Assembly: GCA_911728455.2 (NCBI GenBank)
Contig: OU452222.1
Coordinates: 1,728,001 to 1,792,000 of the forward strand
Source of the DNA: Marthasterias glacialis
Lineage: Eukaryota > Echinodermata > Asteroidea > Forcipulatida > Asteriidae
Length of the DNA: 64,000 nt
Direction: 5' to 3'
Each line of letters begins with the position of its first letter. Position 1 is the stretch's first letter. The position numbers were made by a program, and so were the translations under genes. Of the stretch, positions 45,991 to 59,289 are shown in pieces. A model generated the notes under the pieces. The model was not told where the DNA came from, did no database searches, and saw only the letters and a program-made list of their open reading frames with translations.

Positions 45991-48900
45991 TGGGCTTTCC
46001 GAAAAATCCGGTCTTGGGGCTGTGCAGAAAATAGGGAAGAAGGCAGGGACCGCGGAGTGAGGACACCCAGAGGATGTCCAGTGCATGCGGCATGCTGCGT
46101 GTACGTCAACAATAGCCAAGGCCGGTACGTGCGTGCTGGACCGAAGCATGCAAAAAAAAAAAAAAAACGCCGGAAAAAGAAGTCGGCAGCGCAACGGCCA
46201 ATAACTCCAGAAATAATGGGGCTAGAGAGAATTTTCTTTTACCTGCAGTTAGCTGCCATAGTCCTGCATCCGAAAATCTAGTTTTCCCAGCCAGCAAGGG
46301 CCATCTTCCGCCTTGAAACCACCAGGGAGCGGGGCTGCCCCGAATGGCCTTCAAACGCCTGTCTAATGGCACTTTTGTACACGAAGCTGTAACAGAGTAA
46401 AAACAAGACTTAGCAACGGCTCTATCTCCCAAAGTATTGGAGGGATCCTGACAAGTCTGACACTGTTGGAAAGCCCTACTCATGGGCTTTCCGAAAATTC
46501 CGGTCTTGGGGCTGTGCAATAAATAGGGAAGAAGGCAGGGACCGCGGAGTGAGGACACCCCGAAGATGTCCAGTGCATGCTGCATACTGCATGTACGTCA
46601 ACAATAGCCAAGGCCGGTACGTGTGTGCTGGACCGAAGCATGCAAAAAAAAGAAAAAAAACGCCGGAAAAAGAAGTCGGCAGCGCCACGGCCAATAACTC
46701 CAGAAATAATGGGGCTAGAGAGAATTTTCTTTTACCTGAAGTGAGCTGCCATAGTCCTGCATCCGAAAATCTAGTTTTCCCAGCCAGCAAGGGCCATCTT
46801 CCGCTTTGAAACCACCAGGGAGCGGGGCTGCCCCGAATGGCCTTCAAACGCCTGTCTAATGGCACTTTTGTACACGAAGCTGTAACAGAGTGAAAACAAG
46901 ACTTAGCAACGGCTCTATCTCCCAAAGTATTGGAGGGATCCTGACAAGTCTGACACTGTTGGAAAGCCCTACTCATGGGCTTTCCTAAAATACCGGTCTT
47001 GGGGCTGTGCAGAAAATAGGGAAGAAGGCAGGGACCGCGGAGTGAGGACACCCAGAGGATGTCCAATGCATGCGGCATGCTGCGTGTACGTCAACAATAG
47101 CCAAGGCCGGTACGTGTGTGCTGGACCGAAGCATGCAAAAAAAAAAAAAAAAAAAAAACGCCGAAAAAAGAAGTCGGCAGCGCCACGGCCAATAACTCCA
47201 GAAATAATGGGGCTAGAGAGAATTTTCTTTTACCTGCAGTTTGCTGCCATAGTCCTGCATCCGAAAATCTAGTTTTCCCAGCCAGCAAGGGCCATCTTCC
47301 GCCTTGAAACCACCAGGGAGCGGGGCTGCCCAGAATGGCCTTCAAACGCCTGTCTAATGGCACTTTTGTACACGAAGCTGTAACAGAGTGAAAACAAGAC
47401 TTAGCAACGGCTCTATCTCCCAAAGTATTGGAGGGATCCTGACAAGTCTGACACTGTTGGAAAGCCCTACTCATGGGCTTTCCGAAAATTCCGGTCTTGG
47501 GGCTGTGCAGAAAATAGGGAAGAAGGCAGGGACCGCGGAGTGAGGACACCCAGAGGATGTCCAGTGCATGCGGCATGCTGCGTGTACGTCAACATTAGCC
47601 AAGGCCGGTACGTGTGTGCTGGACCGAAGCATGCAAAAAAAAAAAAAAAAACGCCGAAAAAAGAAGTCGGCAGCGCCACGGCCAATAACTTCAGAAATAA
47701 TGGGGCTAGAGGGAATTTTCTTTTACCTGCAGTTAGCTGCCATAGTCCTGCATCCGAAAATCTAGTTTTCCCAGCCAGCAAGGGCCATCTTCCACCTTGA
47801 AACCACCAGGGAGCGGGGCCGCCCAGAATGGCCTTCAAACGCCTGTCTAATGGCACTTTTGTACACGAAGCTGTAACAGAGTGAAAACAAGACTTAGCAA
47901 TGGCTCTATCTCCCAAAGTATTGGAGGGATCCTGACAAGTCTGACACTGTTGGAAAGCCCTACTCATGGGCTTTCCGAAAATACCGGTCTTGGGGCTGTG
48001 CAGAAAATAGGGAAGAAGGCAGGGACCGCGGGGTGAGGACACCCAGAGGATGTCCAGTGCATGCGGCATGCTGCGTGTACGTCAACAATAGCCAAGGCCG
48101 GTACGTGTGTGCTGGACCGAAGCATGCAAAAAAAAAAAAAAACGCCGAAAAAAGAAGTCGGCAGCGCAACGGCCAATAACTCCAGAAGTAATGGGGCTAG
48201 AGAGAATTTTCTTTTACCTACAGTTAGCTGCCATAGTCCTGCATCCGAAAATCTAGTTTTCCCAGCCAGCAAGGGCCATCTTCCGCCTTGAAACCACCAG
48301 GGAGCGGGGCTGCCCCGAATGGCCTTCAAACGCCTGTCTAATGGCACTTTTGTACACGAAGCTGTAACAGAGTGAAAACAAGACTCAGCAACGGCTCTAT
48401 CTCCCAAAGTATTGGAGGGATCCTGACAAGTCTGACACTGTTGGAAAGCCCTACTCATAAGGTTTCCGAAAATTCCTGTCTTGGGGCTGTGCAGAAAATA
48501 GGGAAGAAGGCAGGGACCGCGGGGTGAGGACACCCAGAGGATGTCCAGTGCATGCGGCATGCTGCGTGTACGTCAACAATAGCCAAGGCCGGTACGTGTG
48601 TGCTGGACCGAAGCATGCAAAAAAAAAAAAAAACGCCGAAAAAAGAAGTCGGCAGCGCAACGGCCAATAACTCCAGAAGTAATGGGGCTAGAGAGAATTT
48701 TCTTTTACCTACAGTTAGCTGCCATAGTCCTGCATCCGAAAATCTAGCTTTCCCAGCCAGCAAGGGCCATCTTCCGCCTTGAAACCACCAGGGAGCGGGG
48801 CTGCCCCGAATGGCCTTCAAACGCCTGTCTAATGGCACTTTTGTACACGAAGCTGTAACAGAGTGAAAACAAGACTCAGCAACGGCTCTATCTCCCAAAG

Positions 48901-51900
48901 TATTGGAGGGATCCTGACAAGTCTGACACTGTTGGAAAGCCCTACTCATGGGCTTTCCGAAAATTCCTGTCTTGGGGCTGTGCAATAAATAGGGAAGAAG
49001 GCAGGGACCGCGGAGTGAGGACACCCCGAGGATGTCCAGTGCATGCTGCATACTGCGTGTACGTCAACAACAGCCAAGGCCGGTACGTGTGTGCTGGACC
49101 GAAGCATGCAAAAAAAAAAAAAAAAACGCCGGAAAAAGAAGTCGGCAGCGCCACGGCCAATAACTCCAGAAATAATGGGGCTAGAGAGAATTTTCTTTTA
49201 CCTGCAGTTAGCTGCCATAGTCCTGCATCCGAAAATCTAGCTTTCCCAGCCAGCAAGGGCCATCTTCCGCCTTGAAACCAATAGGGAGCGGGGCTGCCCT
49301 GAATGGCCTTCAAACGCCTGTCTAATGGCACTTTTGTACACGAAGCTGTAACAGAGTGAAAACAAGACTTAGCAATGGCTCTATCTCCCAAAGTATTGGA
49401 GGGATCCTGACAAGTCTGACACTGTTGGAAAGCCCTACTCATGGGCTTTCCGAAAATACCGGACTTGGGGCTGTGGGATAAATAGGGAAGAAGGCAGGGA
49501 CCGCGGAGTGAGGACACCCAGAGGATGTCCAGTGCATGCGGCATGCTGCGTGTACGTCAACAATAGCCAAGGCCGGTACGTGTGTGCTGGACCGAAGCAT
49601 GCAAAAAAAAAAAAAAACGCCGAAAAAAGAAGTCGGCAGCGCAACGGCCAATAACTTCAGAAATAATGGGGCTAGAGAGAATTTTCTTTTACCTACAGTT
49701 AGCTGCCATAGTCCTGCATCCGAAAATCAAGTTTTCCCAGCCAGCAAGGGCCATCTTCCGCCTTGAAACCACCAGGGAGCGGGGCTGCCCCGAATGGCCT
49801 TCAAACGCCTGTCTAATGGCACTTTTGTACACGAAGCTGTAACAGAGTGAAAACAAGACTCAGCAACGGCTCTATCTCCCAAAGTATTGGAGGGATCCTG
49901 ACAAATCTGACACTGTTGGAAAGCCCTACTCATGGGCTTTCCGAAAATACCGGTCTTGGGGCTGTGCAGAAAATAGGGAAGAAGGCAGGGACCGCGGAGT
50001 GAGGACACCCAGAGGATGTCCAATGCATGCGGCATGCTGCGTGTACGTCAACAATAGCCAAGGCCGGTACGTGTGTGCTGGACAGAAGAATGCAAAAAAA
50101 AAAATACGCCGAAAAAAGAAGTCGGCAGCGCAACGGCCAATAACTCCAGAAATAATGGGGCTAGAGAGAATTTTCTTTTACCTACAGTTAGCTGCCATAG
50201 TCCTGCATCCGAAAATCTAGTTTTCCCAGCCAGCAAGGGCCATCTTCCACCTTGAAACCACCAGGGAGCGGGGCTGCCCCGAATGGCCTTCAAACGCCTG
50301 TCTAATGGCACTTTTGTACACGAAGCTGTAACAGAGTGAAAACAAGACTTAGCAACGGCTCTATCTCCCAAAGTATTGGAGGGATCCTGACAAGTCTGAC
50401 ACTGTTGGAAAGCCCTACTGATAAGCTTTCCGAAAATGGCAGTCTTGGGGCTGTGCAATAAATAGGGAAGAAGGCAGGGACCGCGGAGTGAGGACACCCC
50501 GAGGATGTCCAGTGCATGCTGCATATTGCGTGTACGTCAACAACAACCAAGGCCGGTACGTGTGTGCTGGAAAGAAGCATGCAAAAAAAAAAAAAAAACG
50601 CCGGAAAAAGAAGTCGGCAGCGCCACGGCCAATAACTCCAGAAATAATGGGGCTACAGAGAATTTTCTTTTACCTGCAGTTAGCTGCCATAGTCCTGCAT
50701 CCGAAAATCTAGCTTTCCCAGCCAGCAAGGGCCATCTTCCGCCTTGAAACCACCAGGGAGCGGGGCTGCCCCGAATGGCCTTCAAACGCCTGTCTAATGG
50801 CACTTTTGTACACGAAGCTGTAACAGAGTGAAAACAAGACTTAGCAACGGCTCTATCTCCCAAAGTATTGGAGGGATCCTGACAAGTCTGACACTGTTGG
50901 AAAGCCCTACTCATGGGCTTTCCGAAAATACCGGTCTTGGGGCTGTGCAAAAAAAAGGGAAGAAGGCAGGGACCGCGGAGTGAGGACACCCAGAGGATGT
51001 CCAGTGCATGCGGCATGCTGCGTGTACGTCAACAATAGCCAAGGCCGGTACGTGTGTGCTGGACAGAAGCATGCAAAAAAAAAAAAAAAAACGCCGGAAA
51101 AAGAAGTCGGCAGCGCCACGGCCAATAACTCCAGAAATAATGGGGCTAGAGAGAATTTTCTTTTACCTGCAGTTAGCTGCCATAGTCCTGCATCCGAAAA
51201 TCTAGCTTTCCCAGCCAGCAAGGGCCATCTTCCGCCTTGAAACCACCAGGGAGCGGGGCTGCCCCGAATGGCCTTCAAACGCCTGTCTAATGGCACTTTT
51301 GTACACGAAGCTGTAACAGAGTGAAAACAAGACTTAGCAACGGCTCTATCTCCCAAAGTATTGGAGGGATCCTGACAAGTCTGACACTGTTGGAAAGCCC
51401 TACTCATGGGCTTTCCGAAAATACCGGTCTTGGGGCTGTGCAAAAAAAAAGGAAGAAGGCAGGGACCGCGGAGTGAGGACACCCCGAGGATGTCCAGTGC
51501 ATGCTGCATATTGCGTGTACGTCAACAACAACCAAGGCCGGTACGTGTGTGCTGGACCGAAGCATGCAAAAAAAAAAAAAAAACGCCGGAAAAAGAAGTC
51601 GGCAGCGCCACGGCCAATAACTCCAGAAATAATGGGGCTAGAGAGAATTTTCTTTTACCTGCAGTTAGCTGCCATAGTACTGCATCCGAAAATCTAGCTT
51701 TCCCAGCCAGCAAGGGCCATCTTCCGCCTTGAAACCACCAGGGAGCGGGGCTGCCCCGAATGGCCTTCAAACGCCTGTCTAATGGCACTTTTGTACACGA
51801 AGCTGTAACAGAGTGAAAACAAGACTTAGCAACGGCTCTATCTCCCAAAGTATTGGAGGGATCCTGACAAGTCTGACACTGTTGGAAAGCCCTACTCATG

Positions 51901-53931
51901 GGCTTTCCGAAAATACCGGTCTTGGGGCTGTGCAAAAAATAAGGAAGAAGGCAGGGACCGCGGAGTGAGGACACCCAGAGGATGTCCAGTGCATGCGGCA
52001 TGCTGCGTGTACGTCAACAATAGCCAAGGCCGGTACGTGTGTGCTGGACAGAAGCATGCAAAAAAAAAAAAAACGCCGAAAAAAGAAGTCGGCAGCGCAA
52101 CGGCCAATAACTCCAGAAATAATGGGGCTAGAGAGAATTTTCTTTTACCTACAGTTAGCTGCCATAGTCCTGCATCCGAAAATCTAGTTTTCCCAGCCAG
52201 CAAGGGCCATCTTCCACCTTGAAACCACCAGGGAGCGGGGCTGCCCCGAATGGCCTTCAAACGCCTGTCTAATGGCACTTTTGTACACGAAGCTGTAACA
52301 GAGTGAAAACAAGACTTAGCAACGGCTCTATCTCCCAAAGTATTGGAGGGATCCTGACAAGTCTGACACTGTTGGAAAGCCCTACTGATAAGCTTTCCGA
52401 AAATGGCGGTCTTGGGGCTGTGCAATAAATAGGGAAGAAGGCAGGGACCGCGGAGTGAGGACACCCCGAGGATGTCCAGTGCATGCTGCATACTGCGTGT
52501 ACGTCAACAACAGCCAAGGCCGTACGTGTGTGCTGGACCGAAGCATGCAAAAAAAAAAAAAAAACGCCGGAAAAAGAAGTCGGCAGCGCCACGGCCAATA
52601 ACTCCAGAAATAATGGGGCTAGAGAGAATTTTCTTTTACCTGCAGTTAGCTGCCATAGTCCTGCATCCGAAAATGTAGCTTTCCCAGCCAGCAAGGGCCA
52701 TCTTCCGCCTTGAAACCACCAGGGAGCGGGGCTGCCCCGAATGGCCTTCAAACGCCTGTCTAATGGCACTTTTGTACACGAAGCTGTAACAGAGTGAAAA
52801 CAAGACTTAGCAATGGCTCTATCTCCCAAAGTATTGGAGGGATCCTGACAAGTCTGACACTGTTGGAAAGCCCTACTCATGGGCTTTCCGAAAATACCGG
52901 ACTTGGGGCTGTGGGAAAAATAGGGAAGAAGGCAGGGACCGCGGAGTGAGGACACCCAGAGGATGTCCAGTGCATGCGGCATGCTGCGTGTACGTCAACA
53001 AAAGCCAAGGCCGGTACGTGTGTGCTGGACCGAAGCATGCAAAAAAAAAAAAAAAACGCCGAAAAAAGAAGTCGGCAGCGCAACGGCCAATAACTCCAGA
53101 AATAATGGGGCTAGAGAGAATTTTCTTTTACCTACAGTTAGCTGCCATAGTCCTGCATCCGAAAATCTAGTTTTCCCAGCCAGCAAGGGCCATCTTCCGC
53201 CTTGAAACCACCAGGGAGCGGGGCTGCCCCGAATGGCCTTCAAACGCCTGTCTAATGGCACTTTTGTACACGAAGCGGTAACAGAGTGAAAACAAGACTC
53301 AGCAACGGCTCTATATCCCAAAGTATTGGAGGGATCCTGACAAGTCTGACACCGTTGGAAAGCCCTACTCATAAGCTTTCCGAAAATTCCGGTCTTGGGG
53401 CTGTGCAATAAATAGGGAAGAAGGCAGGGACCGCGGAGTGAGGACACCCCGAGGATGTCCAGTGCATGCTGCATACTGCGTGTACGTCAACAACAACCAA
53501 GGCCGGTACGTGTGTGCTGGACCGAAGCATGCAAAAAAAAAAAAAAAAAACGCCGGAAAAAGAAGTCGGCAGCGCCACGGCCAATAACTCCAGAAATAAT
53601 GGGGCTACAGAGAATTTTCTTTTACCTGCAGTTAGCTGCCATAGTCCTGCATCCGAAAATCTAGCTTTCCCAGCCAGCAAGGGCCATCTTCCGCCTTGAA
53701 ACCACCAGGGAGCGGGGCTGCCCCGAATGGCCTTCAAACGCCTGTCTAATGGCACTTTTGTACACGAAGCTGTAACAGAGTGAAAACAAGACTTAGCAAC
53801 GGCTCTATCTCCCAAAGTATTGGAGGGATCCTGACAAGTCTGACACTGTTGGAAAGCCCTACTCATGGGCTTTCCGAAAATACCGGTCTTGGGGCTGTGC
53901 AAAAAATAGGGAAGAAGGCAGGGACCGCGGA

Positions 53932-55571
53932 GTGAGGACACCCAGAGGATGTCCAGTGCATGCGGCATGCTGCGTGTACGTCAACAATAGCCAAGGCCGG
54001 TACGTGTGTGCTGGACAGAAGAATGCAAAAAAAAAAAAACGCCGAAAAAAGAAGTCGGCAGCGCAACGGCCAATAACTCCAGAAATAATGGGGCTAGAGA
54101 GAATTTTCTTTTACCTACAGTTAGCTGCCATAGTCCTGCATCCGAAAATCTAGTTTTCCCAGCCAGCAAGGGCCATCTTCCACCTTGAAACCACCAGGGA
54201 GCGGGGCTGCCCCGAATGGCCTTCAAACGCCTGTCTAATGGCACTTTTGTACACGAAGCTGTAACAGAGTGAAAACAAGACTTAGCAACGGCTCTATCTC
54301 CCAAAGTATTGGAGGGATCCTGACAAGTCTGAAACTGTTGGAAAGCCCTACTGATAAGCTTTCCGAAAATGGCGGTCTTGGGGCTGTGCAATAAATAGGG
54401 AAGACGGCAGGGACCGCGGAGTGAGGACACCCCGAGGATGTCCAGTGCATGCTGCATACTGCGTGTACGTCACCAACAACCAAGGCCGGTACGTGTGTGC
54501 TGGACCGAAGCATGCAAAAAAAAAAAAAAAACGCCGGAAAAAGAAGTCGGCAGCGCAACGGCCAATAACTCCAGAAATAATGGGGCTAGAGAGAATTTTC
54601 TTTTACCTGCAGTTAGCTGCCATAGTCCTGCATCCGAAAATCTAGCTTTCCCAGCCAGCAAGGGCCATCTTCCGCCTTGAAACCACCAGGGAGCGGGGCT
54701 GCCCCGAATGGCCTTCAAACGCCTGTCTAATGGCACTTTTGTACACGAAGCTGTAACAGAGTGAAAACAAGACTTAGCAACGGCTCTATCTCCCAAAGTA
54801 TTGGAGGGATCCTGACAAGTCTGACACTGTTGGAAAGCCCTACTCATGGGCTTTCCGAAAATACCGGTCTTGGGGCTGTGCAAAAAATAGGGAAGAAGGC
54901 AGGGACCGCGGAGTGAGGACACCCAGAGGATGTCCAGTGCATGCGGCATGCTGCGTGTACGTCAACAATAGCCAAGGCCGGTACGTGTGTGCTGGACAGA
55001 AGAATGCAAAAAAAAAAAAACGCCGAAAAAAGAAGTCGGCAGCGCAACGGCCAATAACTCCAGAAATAATGGGGCTAGAGAGAATTTTCTTTTACCTACA
55101 GTTAGCTGCCATAGTCCTGCATCCGAAAATCTAGTTTTCCCAGCCAGCAAGGGCCATCTTCCACCTTGAAACCACCAGGGAGCGGGGCTGCCCCGAATGG
55201 CCTTCAAACAATTGTCTAATGGCACTTTTGTACACGAAGCTGTAACAGAGTGAAAACAAGACTTAGCAACGGCTCTATCTCCCAAAGTATTGGAGGGATC
55301 CTGACAAGTCTGAAACTGTTGGAAAGCCCTACTGATAAGCTTTCCGAAAATGGCGGTCTTGGGGCTGTGCAATAAATAGGGAAGACGGCAGGGACCGCGG
55401 AGTGAGGACACCCCGAGGATGTCCAGTGCATGCTGCATACTGCGTGTACGTCACCAACAACCAAGGCCGGTACGTGTGTGCTGGACCGAAGCATGCAAAA
55501 AAAAAAAAAAAACGCCGGAAAAAGAAGTCGGCAGCGCAACGGCCAATAACTCCAGAAATAATGGGGCTAGA
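53932..55571. repeat. Two-monomer higher-order repeat (981 bp)
   Basis: 53932-54590 and 54913-55571 are almost identical. Shared variants are GACAGAAGAATGC, TCTGAAACTG, CTACTGATAAGC, GAAAATGGCGG, GGAAGACGGC and GTCACCAACAACC. Divergence resumes after about 55571. Confidence 0.85.
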
Positions 55572-58500
55572 GAGAATTTTCTTTTACCTACAGTTAGCTG
55601 CCATAGTCCTGCATCCGAAAATCTAGTTTTCCCAGCCAGCAAGTGCCATCTTCCACCTTTAAACCACCAGGGAGCGGGGCTGCCCCGAATGGCCTTCAAA
55701 CGCCTGTCTAATGGCACTTTTGTACACGAAGCTGTAACAGAGTGAAAACAAGACTTAGCAACGGCTCTATCTCCCAAAGTATTGGAGGGATCCTGACAAG
55801 TCTGACACTGTTGGAAAGCCCTACTCATGGGCTTTCCGAAAATACCGGTCTTGGGACTGTGCAAAAATAGGGAAGAAGGCAGGGACCGCGGAGTGAGGAC
55901 ACCCAGAGGATGTCCAGTGCATGCGGCATGCTGCGTGTACGTCAACAATAGCCAAGGCCGGTACGTGTGTGCTGGACAGAAGCATGCAAAAAAAAAAAAA
56001 AAAAACGCCGAAAAAAGAAGTCGGCAGCGCCACGGCCAATAACTCCAGAAATAATAGGGCTAGAGAGAATTTTCTTTTACCTGCAGTTAGCTGCCATAGT
56101 CCTGCATCCGAAAATCTAGCTTTCCCAGCCAGCAAGGGCCATCTTCCGCCTTGAAACCACCAGGGAGCGGGGCTGCCCCGAATGGCCTTCAAACGCCTGT
56201 CTAATGGCACTTTTGTACACGAAGCTGTAACAGAGTGAAAACAAGACTTAGCAACGGCTCTATCTCCCAAAGTATTGGAGGGATCCTGACAAGTCTGACA
56301 CTGTTGGAAAGCCCTACTCATGGGCTTTCCGAAAATACCGGTCTTGGGGCTGTGCAAAAAATAGGGAAGAAGGCAGGGACCGCGGAGTGAGGACACCCCG
56401 AGGATGTCCAGTGCATGCTGCATACTGCGTGTACGTCACCAATAGCCAAGGCCGGTACGTGTGTGCTGGACCGAAGCATGCAAAAAAAAAAAAAAACGCC
56501 GGAAAAAGAAGTCGGCAGCGCAACGGCCAATAACTCCAGAAATAATAGGGCTAGAGAGAATTTTCTTTTACCTGCAGTTAGCTGCCATAGTCCTGCATCC
56601 GAAAATTTAGTTTTCCCAGCCAGCAAGGGCCATCTTCCGCCTTGAAACCACCAGGGAGCGGGGCTGCCCCGAATGGCCTTCAAACGCCTGTCTAATGGCA
56701 CTTTTGTACACGAAGCTGTAACAGAGTGAAAACAAGACTTAGCAACGGCTCTATCTCCCAAAGTATTGGAGGGATCCTGACAAGTCTGACACTGTTGGAA
56801 AGCCCTACTCATGGGCTTTCCGAAAATACCGGTCTTGGGGCTGTGCAGAAAATAGGGAAGAAGGCAGGGACCGCGGAGTGAGGACACCCAGAGGATGTCC
56901 AGTGCATGCGGCATGCTGCGTGTACGTCAACAATAGCCAAGGCCGATACGTGTGTGCTGGACCGAAGCATGCAAAAAAAAAAAAAAAAAAACCGCCGAAA
57001 AAAGAAGTCGGCAGCGCAACGGCCAATAACTCCAGAAATAATGGGGCTAGAGAGAATTTTCTTTTACCTACAGTTAGCTGCCATAGTCCTGCATCCGAAA
57101 ATCTAGTTTTCCCAGCCAGCAAGGGCCATCTTCCGCCTTGAAACCACCAGGGAGCGGGGCTGCCCCGAATGGCCTTCAAACGCCTGTCTAATGGCACTTT
57201 TGTACACGAAGCTGTAACAGAGTGAAAACAAGACTTAGCAACGGCTCTATCTCCCAAAGTATTGGAGGGATCCTGACAAGTCTGACACTGTTGGAAAGCC
57301 CTACTCATGGGCTTTCCGAAAATACCGGTCTTGGGGCTGTGGGGTAAATAGGGAAAAAGGCAGGGACCGCGGAGTGAGGACACCCAGAGGATGTCCAGTG
57401 CATGCGGCATGCTGCGTGTACGTCAACAATAGCCAAGGCCGGTACGTGTGTGCTGGACCGAAACATGCAAAAAAAAAAAAAAAAAAAAACGCCGAAAAAA
57501 GAAGTCGGCAGCGCCACGGCCAATAACTCCAGAAATAATAGGGCTAGAGAGAATTTTCTTTTACCTGCAGTTAGCTGCCGTAGTCCTGCATCTGAAAATC
57601 TAGTTTTCCCAGCCAGCAAGGGCCATCTTCCGCCTTGAAACCACCAGGGAGCGGGGCTGCCCCGAATGGCCTTCAAACGCCTGTCTAATGGCACTTTTGT
57701 ACACGAAGCTGTAACAGAGTGAAAACAAGACTTAGCAACGGCTCTATCTCCCAAAGTATTGGAGGGATCCTGACAAGTCTGACACTGTTGGAAGGCCCTA
57801 CTCATGGGCTTTCCGAAAATACCGGTCTTGGGGCTGTGGGGTAAATAGGGAAGAAGGCAAGGACCGCGGAGTGAGGACACCCAGAGGATGTCCAGTGCAT
57901 GCGGCATGCTGCGTGTACGTCAACAATAGCCAAGGCCGGTACGTGTGTGCTGGACCGAAGCATGCAAAAAAAAAAAAAAAAAAACGCCGAAAAAAGAAGT
58001 CGGCAGCGCAACGGCCAATAACTCCAGAAATAATGGGGCTAGAGAGAATTTTCTTTTACCTACAGTTAGCTGCTATAGTCCTGCATCCGAAAATCTAGTT
58101 TTCCCAGCCAGCAAGGGCCATCTTCCGCTTTGAAACCACCAGGGAGCGGGGCTGCCCCGAATGGCCTTCAAACGCCTGTCTAATGGCACTTTTGTACACG
58201 AAGCTGTAACAGAGTGAAAACAAGACTTAGCAACGGCTCTATCTCCCAAAGTATTGGAGGGATCCTGACAAGTCTGACACTGTTGGAAAGCCCTACTCAT
58301 GGGCTTTCCGAAAATACCGGTCTTGGGGCTGTGGGATAATTAGGGAAGAAAGGCAGGGACCGCGGAGTGAGGACACCCAGAGGATGTCCAGTGCATGCGG
58401 CATGCTGCGTGTACGTCAACAATAGCCAAGGCCGGTACGTGTGTGCTGGACCGAAGCATGCAAAAAAAAAAAAAAAAAAACGCCGAAAAAAGAAGTCGGC

Positions 58501-59289
58501 AGCGCCACGGCCAATAACTCCAGAAATAATAGGGCTAGAGAGAATTTTCTTTTACCTGCAGTTAGCTGCCATAGTCCTGCATCCGAAAATTTAGTTTTCC
58601 CAGCCAGCAAGGGCCATCTTCCGCCTTGAAACCACCAGGGAGCGGGGCTGCCCCGAATGGCCTTCAAACGCCTGTCTAATGGCACTTTTGTACACGAAGC
58701 TGTAACAGAGTGAAAACAAGACTTAGCAACGGCTCTATCTCCCAAAGTATTGGAGGGATCCTGACAAGTCTGACACTGTTGGAAAGCCCTACTCATGGGC
58801 TTTCCGAAAATACCGGTCTTGGGGCTGTGGGATAAATAGGGAAGAAGGCAGGGACCGCGGAGTGAGGACACCCAGAGGATGTCCAGTGCATGCGGCATGC
58901 TGCGTGTACATCAACAATAGCCAAGGCCGGTACGTGTGTGCTGGACCGAAGCATGCAAAAAAAACCAAAAAAAACGCCGAAAAAAGAAGTCGGCAGCGCA
59001 ACGGCCAATAACTCCAGAAATAATGGGGCTAGAGAGAATTTTCTTTTACCTAGGGTTAGCTGCTATAGTCCTGCATCCGAAAATTTAGTTTTCCCAGCCA
59101 GCAAGGGCCATCTTCCGCCTTGAAACCACCAGGGAGCGGGGCTGCCCCGAATGGCCTTCAAACGCCTGTCTAATGGCACTTTTGTACACGAAGCTGTAAC
59201 AGAGTGAAAACAAGACTTAGCAACGGCTCTATCTCCCAAAGTATTGGAGGGATCCTGACAAGTCTGACACTGTTGGAAAGCCCTACTCA